Below are positions 53,134 through 61,152 of a DNA stretch of 64,000 nt, piece by piece. Source of the DNA: Actinomycetota bacterium (GTDB taxonomy: Bacteria > Actinomycetota > Actinomycetes > S36-B12 > CAIYMF01); assembly GCA_026393115.1 (NCBI GenBank), contig JAPLAU010000028.1, positions 93,715 through 157,714 of the forward strand. The letters run 5' to 3'. The notes under the pieces are model-generated. The model made no database searches. It was not told where the DNA came from and saw nothing but the letters and a program-made list of their open reading frames with translations. The first letter of the stretch is position 1. Each line of letters begins with the position of its first letter. The position numbers and the translations under genes were made by a program.

Positions 53134-54240
53134 TTAACTCTTGATCTGCGTCCAAGCATCAGCGACCGCTTGCGTTGCTTCAGGGCCGAGGTACTGGAGA
53201 AACTGAGCCTGAGGAACAGGGTCCATGATGGGCGGCTGCTTGAGCCCCTGAACGTTCGGAACGCCCATCGTGTCAACGAAAGACTTGTACTGATCAGGAC
53301 TGTGCTGAAAGTCGGTAAAACTCTGCGCTATGTCCATGTGTTGCGTTCCCTTCACGGCGACCCATCCCTCGACATAGGCCACGAGGCCCTCGGGCGGAGC
53401 CACCCAGGCAATGTTCGGGTTCTTCTCCATGGCGGCCGCCGTTTCGAAGTCGTACCCCATTGTCATGTAGGCAGACCCGTCGACTAGCGACTTCGCGATA
53501 TCTAGGACCTTGAAGGCTTGAACCGCCGGTTTGATCGCGAGTACCGCATCCTTCGCCTTGTTGATCTCGTCCGTATTCGTTGAGTTAGCCGAGTAGCCGA
53601 GCATGATCAGGGCGTTGCCAATCACGTCTCGGTCGTAGTCGATGAGGATGGTTTTACCCGGGTACTTCGGAACAACGCTCCAGAAGTCTTTCCAGGTGGC
53701 GATCTTCTCCGAGACCTTGTCCTTGCGATAGGCGATGCCGATTTGTCCCGTGTCGAGCGGAACGCCCTGGGGGAAAGCCTTCTGGAATACAGGGAGAATG
53801 GCCGAGTAGTTCGGCATGGCTGCGGTGTCGTAGGGCTGAACCTGACCCGCCGCCGTGAGTTGCCCGAGCCCGCTTGCGTCGAGGAAGACCATGTCGTAAG
53901 CGGATGGGTTCTGGATGACCACGGCTGCTGGCCCTGAGGAGGATGTCATGTCCTCAGCGATTTGAGTGATAGTGGCGCCGGGGTTCTTCGACTGGAAGTC
54001 CTCGACCGTGTGAGGCCCTATCCAATCGGTCAGGTTCAGGAACTTCACCTCGCCGGTGAGTGGTCCCGTGGAAGTCTGCGTAGCAGCTCCAGTCGTGGAG
54101 GTGGCGCTCGATCCCGCGCCACCGCATGCAGCCAACAGGCTCGCTACAGAGAAGGCGCCGACTGCTAATGCTCTGAACTTGAACAAGCCTCGACGAGAAG
54201 GCCGGGAGTCGAGTGGGCTCCTGGGACTCTGTTCGCTCAT
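53134..54240 (-). CDS. potD: PotD-like extracellular solute-binding lipoprotein
   Basis: 368 aa. N-terminal basic region and lipoprotein signal ending with lipobox SLLAAC (about 35-40). The mature protein is a PotD-like type-2 periplasmic-binding fold: GEVKFLNLTDWIGPHTVEDFQSKNPG, YDMVFLDASGLGQLTAAG, LDTGQIGIAYRKD, TMGYDFETAAAM and VEGWVAVKGTQHMD. It captures a cationic or amine-like ligand for the permease pair. First gene of the operon. The link to the adjacent amine oxidase and heterocycle genes suggests uptake of the pathway substrate or a side-chain amine, but the ligand is not known. Confidence 0.87.
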   Translation of the reverse strand: MSEQSPRSPLDSRPSRRGLFKFRALAVGAFSVASLLAACGGAGSSATSTTGAATQTSTGPLTGEVKFLNLTDWIGPHTVEDFQSKNPGATITQIAEDMTSSSGPAAVVIQNPSAYDMVFLDASGLGQLTAAGQVQPYDTAAMPNYSAILPVFQKAFPQGVPLDTGQIGIAYRKDKVSEKIATWKDFWSVVPKYPGKTILIDYDRDVIGNALIMLGYSANSTNTDEINKAKDAVLAIKPAVQAFKVLDIAKSLVDGSAYMTMGYDFETAAAMEKNPNIAWVAPPEGLVAYVEGWVAVKGTQHMDIAQSFTDFQHSPDQYKSFVDTMGVPNVQGLKQPPIMDPVPQAQFLQYLGPEATQAVADAWTQIKS

Positions 54241-54520
54241 GATTCCTCCGGGGATCCATCGGTTGGGTTGCCATCACGCTAGAGAGCAGCTTGCCGGTGC
54301 GTATCTGTCGAGGTCGACAAGTTCAGCAGCCGGTTTGTGTCTTCACGTAGGACCCGAGTGCCTCCCGACGGGTTCGCCTGCCGGCTCCGGAGTAGGGCAG
54401 TCGGCACCCAAATGACCACGCTTGCCGCCGGGATCCCGTCACTTGAGGGCTCGCAAGGACGCTTCCAATGACACGCTCATTCGGATCGAGTCATTAGCCC
54501 ACAGGCATCGTGTCGAGGGT
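54241..54520. other. Gene-free stretch downstream of island boundary
   Basis: No coding frame with recognisable sequence is seen. It holds only the upstream region of the potD-like gene and low-information sequence. Together with the region up to 54622 it forms about 380 bp without an intact gene. Confidence 0.5.
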
Positions 54521-54618
54521 GGAGGGAGGGGAGGAAGTTGGGCACCCGCAAGTCTGGTCCGCTTGTTCACCGTGGAAGCAGGTCTTGTTTTGGCTGATTC
54601 TTCCTCCCCCTCCTCCCC
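54521..54618. repeat. Purine-rich inverted repeat at the integrase break point
   Basis: GGAGGGAGGGGAGGAAG (54521-54537) is matched by the pyrimidine-rich CTTCCTCCCCCTCCTCCCC (54600-54618). The inner 10 bp pair perfectly and the rest imperfectly, with a 62-nt loop. The right arm ends 4 nt before the premature stop of the integrase fragment. Confidence 0.45.
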
Positions 54619-54622
54619 TCTG

Positions 54623-54904
54623 TCAATGCAGCCGGAAGGGGGCGAGGGTGTGCAGATGCTGCTCCAGCCATTCTGTCAGCCACTCTCCGAGGGCTGGAGT
54701 CTCCGACGGGAGTCGACCCTGGTCGCGGGCCGCTACAGCTTCGGAAAGTCTCGACTCGGCCTCGGCTCGGGACGCAGCGCTCAACGTGCGACGGCGACCT
54801 GCCCAATCGTGATACTGGGCGCGCCAGCAGCCACCCTTGGTATCTTCCCAGACCGTCCCTCGACCGTTGAGTCGTCGACGGCCATCTCCTGCGTTGCGTG
54901 CCAT
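54623..54904 (-). pseudogene. Truncated tyrosine-recombinase integrase
   Basis: 93 aa from ATG 54904 (GGAG 6 nt upstream; an ATG at 54994 is also in frame). GRGTVWEDTKGGCWRAQYHDWAG is the N-terminal arm-binding fold common in phage and ICE integrases, followed by AASRAEAESRLSEAVAARDQG and the beginning of the core-binding domain, ALGEWLTEWLEQHL. The frame then stops and none of the other frames carries on the integrase, so the catalytic domain with the Arg-His-Arg-Tyr residues is missing. It lies 3' of a tRNA gene on the same strand, as integrases of tRNA-targeting elements do. Confidence 0.7.
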
Positions 54905-55102
54905 GTAGTGCTCCCGCGCGTCAGGGGCGGGAGGGGAACCTGCCCTACTAGACGACGGTGCCGCAGATTCGAATTGCTGTCCGGGTGAACTCAAGCGAGT
55001 TCTCGTGCGGTCAGGCCCGTTGCATCCCGGGCTGCATCCCGGAAGCCCCCCGCGGTGTTCCCACGGAGGCCCAGGACCGTTGCACTACAACGGTTACGCC
55101 AG

Positions 55103-55175
55103 TGGCCCCGGCGCGAATCGAACGCGCGACACACGGTTTAGGAAACCGATGCTCTATCCCCTGAGCTACGGGGCC
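55103..55175 (-). tRNA. tRNA-Arg (CCU)
   Basis: 73 nt cloverleaf on the minus strand. Acceptor GGCCCCG (55169-55175) pairs with CGGGGCC (55104-55110), D-arm GCTC/GAGC, anticodon loop TTCCTAA giving CCU, T-arm GCGCG-TTCGATT-CGCGC. The outermost anticodon-stem pair is U-U. CCA is not encoded. It reads AGG codons. The 3' end faces the integrase fragment, so this gene is a probable attachment site. Confidence 0.93.
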
Positions 55176-55184
55176 GGGGGTGAC

Positions 55185-56561
55185 TCAGATTACCCGCTCG
55201 AACTTCGCGGTGAAGTGGCGCAGTGTGGCCGGCGCCTCGGCGATGCGGAAGCCCTTCAGTTGCTCGGATGTGGCCGCCACCAACTCGCACACTTCGACCA
55301 CGTAATCCATCTGACTCTGCGTGTAGGTGCGTCGAGGAATGGCGAGGCGCACGAGGTCGAGGGCCGCCGCGACTTCTGAACCGTCGGGTTGCTGCCCGAA
55401 CATCACGGTGCCGATTTCGCAGGTGCGCACGCCGCCCATTTCGTAGAGTGCGACGGCGAGCGCCTGCCCTGGGTACTGCAGCGGATCGATGTGAGGAAGC
55501 AACGCGCGCGCGTCGATGTAGACAGCGTGACCACCGACGGGTGACAGCACCGGGATTCCGATCTGCTTCAACGCCTCGCCCACATACGCCGTTGACCTGA
55601 TGCGGTAGTTCAAGTAGTCGTGATCAACAACTTCCTTCAGGCCCTGCGCCAGCGCTTCGAGGTCACGGCCCGCGAGGCCGCCATAGGTGGGAAAGCCCTC
55701 GGTGAGAATGAGGAGCTCACGACAGGCGGCCGCGAGGTCATCGTCATTCATCGCCAGCCAGCCGCCGATGTTTCCCATTGGATCCTTCTTGGCGCTCATC
55801 GTCATTCCATCGGCCAAGCTCGCGATATCGCGCACGATGTCGACGACATCGCGATCGTGTTGTCCCTCTTCGCGCTCACGGATGAACCACGCGTTCTCGG
55901 CAAAGCGGCAGGCGTCGAGGAAGAACAACTTTCCGAACTCGTCGCACACAGCCTTCACAGCACGCAGGTTCGCGAGCGACACCGGTTGTCCGCCACCACT
56001 GTTATTGGTGATGGTCATAAAGACGACGGGAACGTCATCGCCTCGTTCTAGAAGCAACGCACGTAGCGCCTCAACGTTCATGTTGCCCTTGAACGGATGA
56101 TCTGCTTGGGGATCGCGTCCCTCATCGATGACGAGGTCAACTGCGGTCGCGCCGGTGTACTCAACATTCGCACGCGTGGTGTCGAAGTGCGTGTTGTTCG
56201 GAACGACCTTTCCAGGGCCACCAAGAACGCTGAAGAGAATGCGTTCCGCAGCGCGACCTTGATGGGTGGGGATCACATGCTCAAAGGGGAAAAGATTCCG
56301 TACCGCGTCACGGAAGATGTAGTACGACGGTGAGCCGGCGTACGACTCGTCTCCGTGCTGCAAGGCCGCCCACTGGTCGCGACTCATCGCGCCGGTGCCC
56401 GAATCAGTGAGTAGGTCGATCAACACATCCTGTGCGTCAATCTTGAAAAGGTTGTACCCGGCGCGATCGAGAGCGGCGAGCCGGTGCTCGGGAGTCGTCA
56501 TGTGAATCGGCTCAACCGAGTGGATACGGAAGGGTTCAATCACGGTGCGGAATGTGGGCAT
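55185..56561 (-). CDS. tnaA: Tryptophanase
   Basis: 458 aa PLP beta-eliminating lyase: EPFRIHSVEPIHMTT, LLTDSGTGAMS, IPTHQGRAAERI, FLDACRFAENAW and the PLP-lysine in MSAKKDPMGN. Residues that separate tryptophanase from tyrosine phenol-lyase favour tryptophanase: Asp in HFDTTR (TPL has Thr), Ile in CEIGTV (TPL has the substrate-binding Arg), and His in LRHFTAKF (TPL has Phe). It would split tryptophan to indole, pyruvate and ammonia. No leader peptide TnaC or permease TnaB is seen beside it. Confidence 0.9.
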   Translation of the reverse strand: MPTFRTVIEPFRIHSVEPIHMTTPEHRLAALDRAGYNLFKIDAQDVLIDLLTDSGTGAMSRDQWAALQHGDESYAGSPSYYIFRDAVRNLFPFEHVIPTHQGRAAERILFSVLGGPGKVVPNNTHFDTTRANVEYTGATAVDLVIDEGRDPQADHPFKGNMNVEALRALLLERGDDVPVVFMTITNNSGGGQPVSLANLRAVKAVCDEFGKLFFLDACRFAENAWFIREREEGQHDRDVVDIVRDIASLADGMTMSAKKDPMGNIGGWLAMNDDDLAAACRELLILTEGFPTYGGLAGRDLEALAQGLKEVVDHDYLNYRIRSTAYVGEALKQIGIPVLSPVGGHAVYIDARALLPHIDPLQYPGQALAVALYEMGGVRTCEIGTVMFGQQPDGSEVAAALDLVRLAIPRRTYTQSQMDYVVEVCELVAATSEQLKGFRIAEAPATLRHFTAKFERVI

Positions 56562-56618
56562 GGAGTCAGTCTGGCCGCCGTGCCCTCGCAGCGAGTGGCA
56601 ATTAGGCCACCTCGGGAC

Positions 56619-57683
56619 TTAGTGCCCGGAGAGAAGTTCGGTGATCTTCTCGGAGTCGCGAAGCATGGACCCGCCAAGTAGGAGGGGAGTGGTGTCGTCG
56701 GCCCCGCGCACATGATCGACCGCCTCGCGACGAGTGGCGGTGACGATGCGCACAGGCCCGGTGTGTTCCGACAAGGTCTCGGCAGGGTTCGTGCGTGCGC
56801 TGTCGCTTTGACTACTAATGGCACCCGCGGTGGCGAGCAATACGTCAGAAAGCGAGGCCGCCAACTCGGCCGGAATGGACTGGCCAAGACCGGCCGAGGC
56901 GACGAGATCGCGACACATACTGACCACCGTGAGTGCGGTTCCTTCAGTGATACGCACCTGCTCAAGCACGGCTTGAGCGTCATCTTCGGCGATCAGCGGA
57001 GTCCACCGGGCGCCGTCGACAGCGTCAGACGCGTCGTGGTGAATCTGCCCGGTGCTGGCGAGAATGTCCTCGGCCTCCGCCAGCCATTCGCGGGCAGTGT
57101 CAAGGTTGATGCGGCCTTCGTGGGATTCCAATGTTGCCGCAATGGTCACAAGGAGTTCGGAGGTGCGATCTGCCTCGTCAGCGACGTCGGCAAGCGCGCG
57201 ACCATGGGGTGTGCCGGGGCGGGTGAAGAACGACACCGCGAGTGCGACTGCAGAACCGACGATCACTCCGAGGAAGCGAGTCTCAACGGCCTCCGGGCTG
57301 AAGTGCGGCCCGACGACCAGAATCACTGTCACCCCAACGGCGACCGCACCGTCATGACCGAGCCGCAGCAGGTGTGCGGCAATGAAGCAGACGATCACGG
57401 TGAGGAAGAGCGATAGCGCCGAGTAGCCGACCACATGCAAGGCGGCCCAGGCGAATGCGCCGCCGAACGCGACACCAAGTACCTGACGCAGGCCCTCCTG
57501 CATCGAGCCGTGGAACGTGGGACGCACTGAAACGAGTGCGGTAATCGCAGCGACGACCGCCGACACTTCCGGGGTGAGGGAACCGAGACCGAAAGCGATC
57601 GCCGCGGCGGCCGCAGACAGCACCGCGACGCGGGCATCAGAATGCCGCACCGCGGCGCTGAGCCGTTGGAACAGAGAAGTCAT
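56619..57683 (-). CDS. FUSC/ArAE-like membrane protein
   Basis: 354 aa from ATG 57683 (the frame is open to 57743). About six transmembrane helices within the first 170 residues (VAVLSAAAAAIAFGLGSL, VSAVVAAITALVSV, LSLFLTVIVCFIAAHLL, GAVAVGVTVILVVGPHF) precede a long cytoplasmic helical domain (about 180-350). RPTFHGSMQEGLRQVLGVAFGGAFAW resembles the FUSC signature. Aromatic-acid exporters have this layout. Proximity to tnaA suggests, loosely, export of an aromatic product such as an indole derivative. Confidence 0.65.
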   Translation of the reverse strand: MTSLFQRLSAAVRHSDARVAVLSAAAAAIAFGLGSLTPEVSAVVAAITALVSVRPTFHGSMQEGLRQVLGVAFGGAFAWAALHVVGYSALSLFLTVIVCFIAAHLLRLGHDGAVAVGVTVILVVGPHFSPEAVETRFLGVIVGSAVALAVSFFTRPGTPHGRALADVADEADRTSELLVTIAATLESHEGRINLDTAREWLAEAEDILASTGQIHHDASDAVDGARWTPLIAEDDAQAVLEQVRITEGTALTVVSMCRDLVASAGLGQSIPAELAASLSDVLLATAGAISSQSDSARTNPAETLSEHTGPVRIVTATRREAVDHVRGADDTTPLLLGGSMLRDSEKITELLSGH

Positions 57684-57757
57684 TACTCGTAGAGCGTGTG
57701 GCGAGGGGTGGATCATCCCCCAACTCGACGTGGGATCAGTCACATCGGGTGCAAGAG

Positions 57758-58894
57758 TCAGCGACCAGTCACCCTTCGGGCGATCTGGGCGTAAGTCTGT
57801 GCGGACGCGCCGATATCGACGAATGCTTCTTGTGCCGCTAACTCAGCGGCCGGCATGGCGATGTTGGGGAAGTCCTTACCGAGGGACGTAGCGGCCGCCT
57901 CGGCTACGCGCTTGTTGGGGCTCTTGTACAAGATGTTGTCCGTCATCCACGTTTGCGCAGGATCGTCAATCATGAAGTTGATGAAGGCCATCGCCGCCTC
58001 CTTGTTCTTGCTCGCCTTGAGAACGACCATCGTGTCGGCTTGCAGATTCGAGCCTTCCTTCGGAAGAACGAATTTCACCTGCTTATTCGTCGCGTAGTTG
58101 CACCAGCCGTCCCATGAGACCGCCATATGTGCCGCACCGCTGTCGAGCCGATCAATGAAAGTGGTGTCGTCAAAGCCCAAGAGTTGGGGTTTTGTCTTGA
58201 GGAGTTGCGCTTCGATTTCCTTGAGTTCACCAGCGTCGGTGGTGTTGACGCTGAACCCAAGTGACTTTGCTGCTGGAAGATTGAGCCACGGCTGCGTCGA
58301 CAGCATCAGCACCTTCTTGGCGTTGGAGTCGCTCGGTGCGAGCACGTCGCTCCACGACGTCGGCGCCTGCCCCACTAGATCCTCGCGGTAGCAAATTCCG
58401 GTGGTTCCCCACGAATACGGAACGCTGAAGGTGTTGCCCGGATCGAACGCCAACGTGCGCGTCTCCGGCGAGAGCTTCGAGAGATTGGGAATGAGCCTCG
58501 GGTCGATCGGTTCGAGCAGGCCGGCCGCGTTCAACTGCTGCGCGTCAGGGCCGGAGACGAATGCGACGTCGAGATTCTTGTCACCTTCGGTGATTGTTTC
58601 GACGACCTCTTGGTTGGTCGCGTGCTTCACGATAGAGATCTTCGCTTTGGTCTTCTTGGTGAAATCAGCGGCCGTGTCAGGCGCCATGTAATTGGCCCAG
58701 TTGCTGACGACGATCGACTGCTTACTGAGATTGGCTTTGGCATTGAGGGTGTACGTGGGGGTCGGTGAGCCTTTACTCGTACTCGAATCCGATGCGGTGC
58801 CGGTACATCCTGTGACCATCAGGGTTGCAGAAATGACGGTTGCGGACGCGAGCCAACGTGAACGCGCCGGCCTTCTTGCACCCGTCACTCCCAT
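57758..58894 (-). CDS. Orphan PotD-like solute-binding lipoprotein
   Basis: 378 aa from ATG 58894; the frame is open to 58960. The lipobox is LMVTGC after a short hydrophobic signal. The mature protein is a polyamine-binding type: SIVVSNWANYMAPDTAADFTKKTKAKI, NLDVAFVSGPDAQQLNAAGLLEPID, TFSVPYSWGTTGICYRED, AAHMAVSWDGW and MAFINFMIDD. It is paralogous to the protein at 53134-54240, but no permease or ATPase accompanies it, so it may feed a distant transporter. Ligand unknown. Confidence 0.85.
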   Translation of the reverse strand: MGVTGARRPARSRWLASATVISATLMVTGCTGTASDSSTSKGSPTPTYTLNAKANLSKQSIVVSNWANYMAPDTAADFTKKTKAKISIVKHATNQEVVETITEGDKNLDVAFVSGPDAQQLNAAGLLEPIDPRLIPNLSKLSPETRTLAFDPGNTFSVPYSWGTTGICYREDLVGQAPTSWSDVLAPSDSNAKKVLMLSTQPWLNLPAAKSLGFSVNTTDAGELKEIEAQLLKTKPQLLGFDDTTFIDRLDSGAAHMAVSWDGWCNYATNKQVKFVLPKEGSNLQADTMVVLKASKNKEAAMAFINFMIDDPAQTWMTDNILYKSPNKRVAEAAATSLGKDFPNIAMPAAELAAQEAFVDIGASAQTYAQIARRVTGR

Positions 58895-58996
58895 GCCGCG
58901 AGACTGTACCCACTGAACCCATGGTTCGTGAAACGGATCTGTTGTTCTACGCCTGCGCACGCATTCATCGTCTCATTCAATTTGCCGGAGGTTGAC

Positions 58997-59593
58997 GTGT
59001 CCGACCAAGAGGCGACCGACCACCAGGCGCGCGTGCGGCGACTGACCCCGGCCGATCTCAACGATGAGCAGCAGATTCTGTACGACCGGATCGTGTCTGC
59101 GAGTCAGGCTCAGGGACCGCCGCTTTTCCAAGTAATCGACTCATCGGGGGCGCTGGAAGGCCCATTCAACGGCTACCTTCACCAGCCCGCTCTTGGCGCC
59201 GTTCTGCAAGACCTCGGCGACGCGATGCGCGATGACGCGTCGCTGACGAGTCGCGCCCGAGAATTGGCGATTCTTGTAGTGGCCGCTCACTGCAATGCCG
59301 ATTTCGCGCGGTACGCGCATGAGGCAATTGGCCGCGCAGTCGGACTCACCGATGTAGAAATGGCCGGGGTGCGTGACCGCAGGTACGAAGTCATCGTCAA
59401 CCCGTTCGAGCGCGCTGTAGTCGACACGACCGATCAACTGGCATCGCGCGGAGACCTGAGCGATGCTGAATGCGCGGCGGTTGTTGAGAAACTCGGCGAA
59501 GCGATGCTGCTTGAGTTACTGACGTTGGTTGGCTTCTACTCGTTGCTGATTCTGCAAATGCGCGTGCTGCGAGTAGGGGTTCCGGCGCAATGA
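58997..59593 (+). CDS. Carboxymuconolactone-decarboxylase-family protein
   Basis: 198 aa from GTG 58997, which has GGAGG about 6 nt upstream; an ATG at 58928 is upstream but gives non-family sequence. The CMD/AhpD-like helical core is visible in LTSRARELAILVVAAHCNADFARYAHEAIGRAVGLTDVEMAGV. Only one Cys (HCNADFARYAHE) is present, so it is not an AhpD-type disulfide peroxidase; the arrangement resembles 4-carboxymuconolactone decarboxylase relatives found in aromatic catabolism. Specific substrate unknown. Confidence 0.75.
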   Translation: MSDQEATDHQARVRRLTPADLNDEQQILYDRIVSASQAQGPPLFQVIDSSGALEGPFNGYLHQPALGAVLQDLGDAMRDDASLTSRARELAILVVAAHCNADFARYAHEAIGRAVGLTDVEMAGVRDRRYEVIVNPFERAVVDTTDQLASRGDLSDAECAAVVEKLGEAMLLELLTLVGFYSLLILQMRVLRVGVPAQ

Positions 59594-59607
59594 TCGCGTG
59601 AGGTGCG

Positions 59608-61053
59608 CTACTGCGTGATCTGCATGACCACAGCCTTGGGTTCGGTGCAGAACTCGCGGCTGAAGTCACCGCCTTCACGTCCGACGCCAGAGTCACCCTG
59701 ACCGCCGAATGGTGCACGCAAGTCGCGAATGAAGAAGCAGTTCACCCACACCGTTCCCGCATTGAGGCGCGCTGCCATGCGGTGGGCACGCGAGAGGTTC
59801 TCGGTGAACACCATGGCGTTGAGTCCGTAGCGAGTGTCGTTCGCAAGGGCGAGTACTTCCTCTTCGGTGTCGAAGGGAGTCGCGACAACAACGGGGCCGA
59901 AGATTTCTTCTCTGACGACGCGTGCATCGGGACCAGCGTCGGTGATGATCGTGGGCTTGACGCCCCAACCTTCGCTGAGTCCGCCGGTGAGCATGTGCCC
60001 GCCGCCGAATGATTCCTCGTTGAGATAGCTCGACACCTTGGTGAAGTGCTCTTCGCTAGCGAGCGCCGGCGAGAACTGGGTTGCAGGATCCTTCGGGTCA
60101 CCGACGATCATCGCCTCGGCAGCTGCCTTGTACTTGACCAGGAAGTCTTCGTAGATTCCGCGCTGCACATAGAGGCGGCTACCCGCGAGGCACACCTGGC
60201 CGGCGTTACGGAAGATTGATTCGACGGCCCAGTGAACGGCGTTGTCGATGTCGGCGTCATCAAAGACGATGTTGGCGCCTTTGCCGCCGAGTTCGAGGCT
60301 GACGGGCGTGAGGTTGTCGGCTGCCACCTTCGAAATAATCTTGCCGGTACCGCTTTCTCCGGTGAAGGTGATGCGGTCAACGTCGGGGTTGGTGGTGAGC
60401 GCGGCACCGGCAGAGTCGGGGCCGTAGCCGTGCACCACGTTGAACACGCCAGGCGGGAATCCCGCTTCGATTGCCAGCCGCGCGAGGATCGTCACCGAGG
60501 TGGGGGTGTCTTCGGCGGGCTTGAGAACCACGGTGTTACCCCATGCCAGTGCAGGAGCGATCTTCCAGGTGGCCAGCATCAGCGGGAAGTTCCACGGCGA
60601 GATCGCGACGATGACGCCAACCGGGTCATAGCGCGTGTAGGCATGGTGACCGGAGTCCATGGGGTACACGTCGGACGTACGCATTCGCGCGTGGTCAGCG
60701 AAGAAGCGGAAGTTCCAGGCGCTGCGGGCCACATCGTGTTTGGCCTGCGTGATGGGCTTGCCCATGTCTCGGGTGTCGGCCATCGCCAGTTCGTCGGCGT
60801 GCTCGTCCATGAGGTCGGCGAGTCGGTGGATCAGCGCGTGGCGCTTGTCGTACCCCATTCGCGGCCAGGGGCCTTCCTCGAACGCCTTGCGTGCGACCGC
60901 GACTGCCCGGTCTGCGTCGGCCTTGCCACCGAGTGCAATGGTCGCCCAGGGTTCGCGCGTGTAGGGGTCGACGTCGGCGAAGGTGGCGCCGTCAAGCGAG
61001 CCGACCTCCTCGCCATCAATGATGTGGCCGAAGAAGGGGAGTTCGGTGCCCAT
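59608..61053 (-). CDS. Aldehyde dehydrogenase (hydroxymuconic-semialdehyde-type)
   Basis: 481 aa from ATG 61053 (AAGGAG 6 nt upstream; the frame is open to 61095). NAD-ALDH motifs: ISPWNFPLMLATWKIAPALAWGN, FTGESGTGKIISKVA, catalytic Glu in SLELGGKGANIVFDDAD, catalytic Cys in NAGQVCLAGSRLYV, EEIFGPVVV and the C-terminal PFGGQGDSGVGREGG. The last motif and overall pattern resemble 2-hydroxymuconic or 5-carboxymethyl-2-hydroxymuconic semialdehyde dehydrogenases of meta-cleavage pathways, but broad-specificity relatives exist. It converges on the CMD-family gene with a 14-bp gap. Confidence 0.85.
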   Translation of the reverse strand: MGTELPFFGHIIDGEEVGSLDGATFADVDPYTREPWATIALGGKADADRAVAVARKAFEEGPWPRMGYDKRHALIHRLADLMDEHADELAMADTRDMGKPITQAKHDVARSAWNFRFFADHARMRTSDVYPMDSGHHAYTRYDPVGVIVAISPWNFPLMLATWKIAPALAWGNTVVLKPAEDTPTSVTILARLAIEAGFPPGVFNVVHGYGPDSAGAALTTNPDVDRITFTGESGTGKIISKVAADNLTPVSLELGGKGANIVFDDADIDNAVHWAVESIFRNAGQVCLAGSRLYVQRGIYEDFLVKYKAAAEAMIVGDPKDPATQFSPALASEEHFTKVSSYLNEESFGGGHMLTGGLSEGWGVKPTIITDAGPDARVVREEIFGPVVVATPFDTEEEVLALANDTRYGLNAMVFTENLSRAHRMAARLNAGTVWVNCFFIRDLRAPFGGQGDSGVGREGGDFSREFCTEPKAVVMQITQ

Positions 61054-61152
61054 GCCAGCTCCTTGGTAATCGCGCGAGATGTCGACCTCTAGCATTCCGT
61101 ACCTGACCAGCGTGCGTCACCGATCGGTCCGCCTACAGGAACGGTCGACCCG

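Noticed and set aside
55185..56561. Tyrosine phenol-lyase
   Set aside because: The Arg, Thr and Phe typical of that enzyme are replaced by tryptophanase residues.
60232..61092. 286-residue plus-strand frame over the aldehyde dehydrogenase
   Set aside because: Antisense shadow with Gly/Val/His/Arg bias and no motifs.
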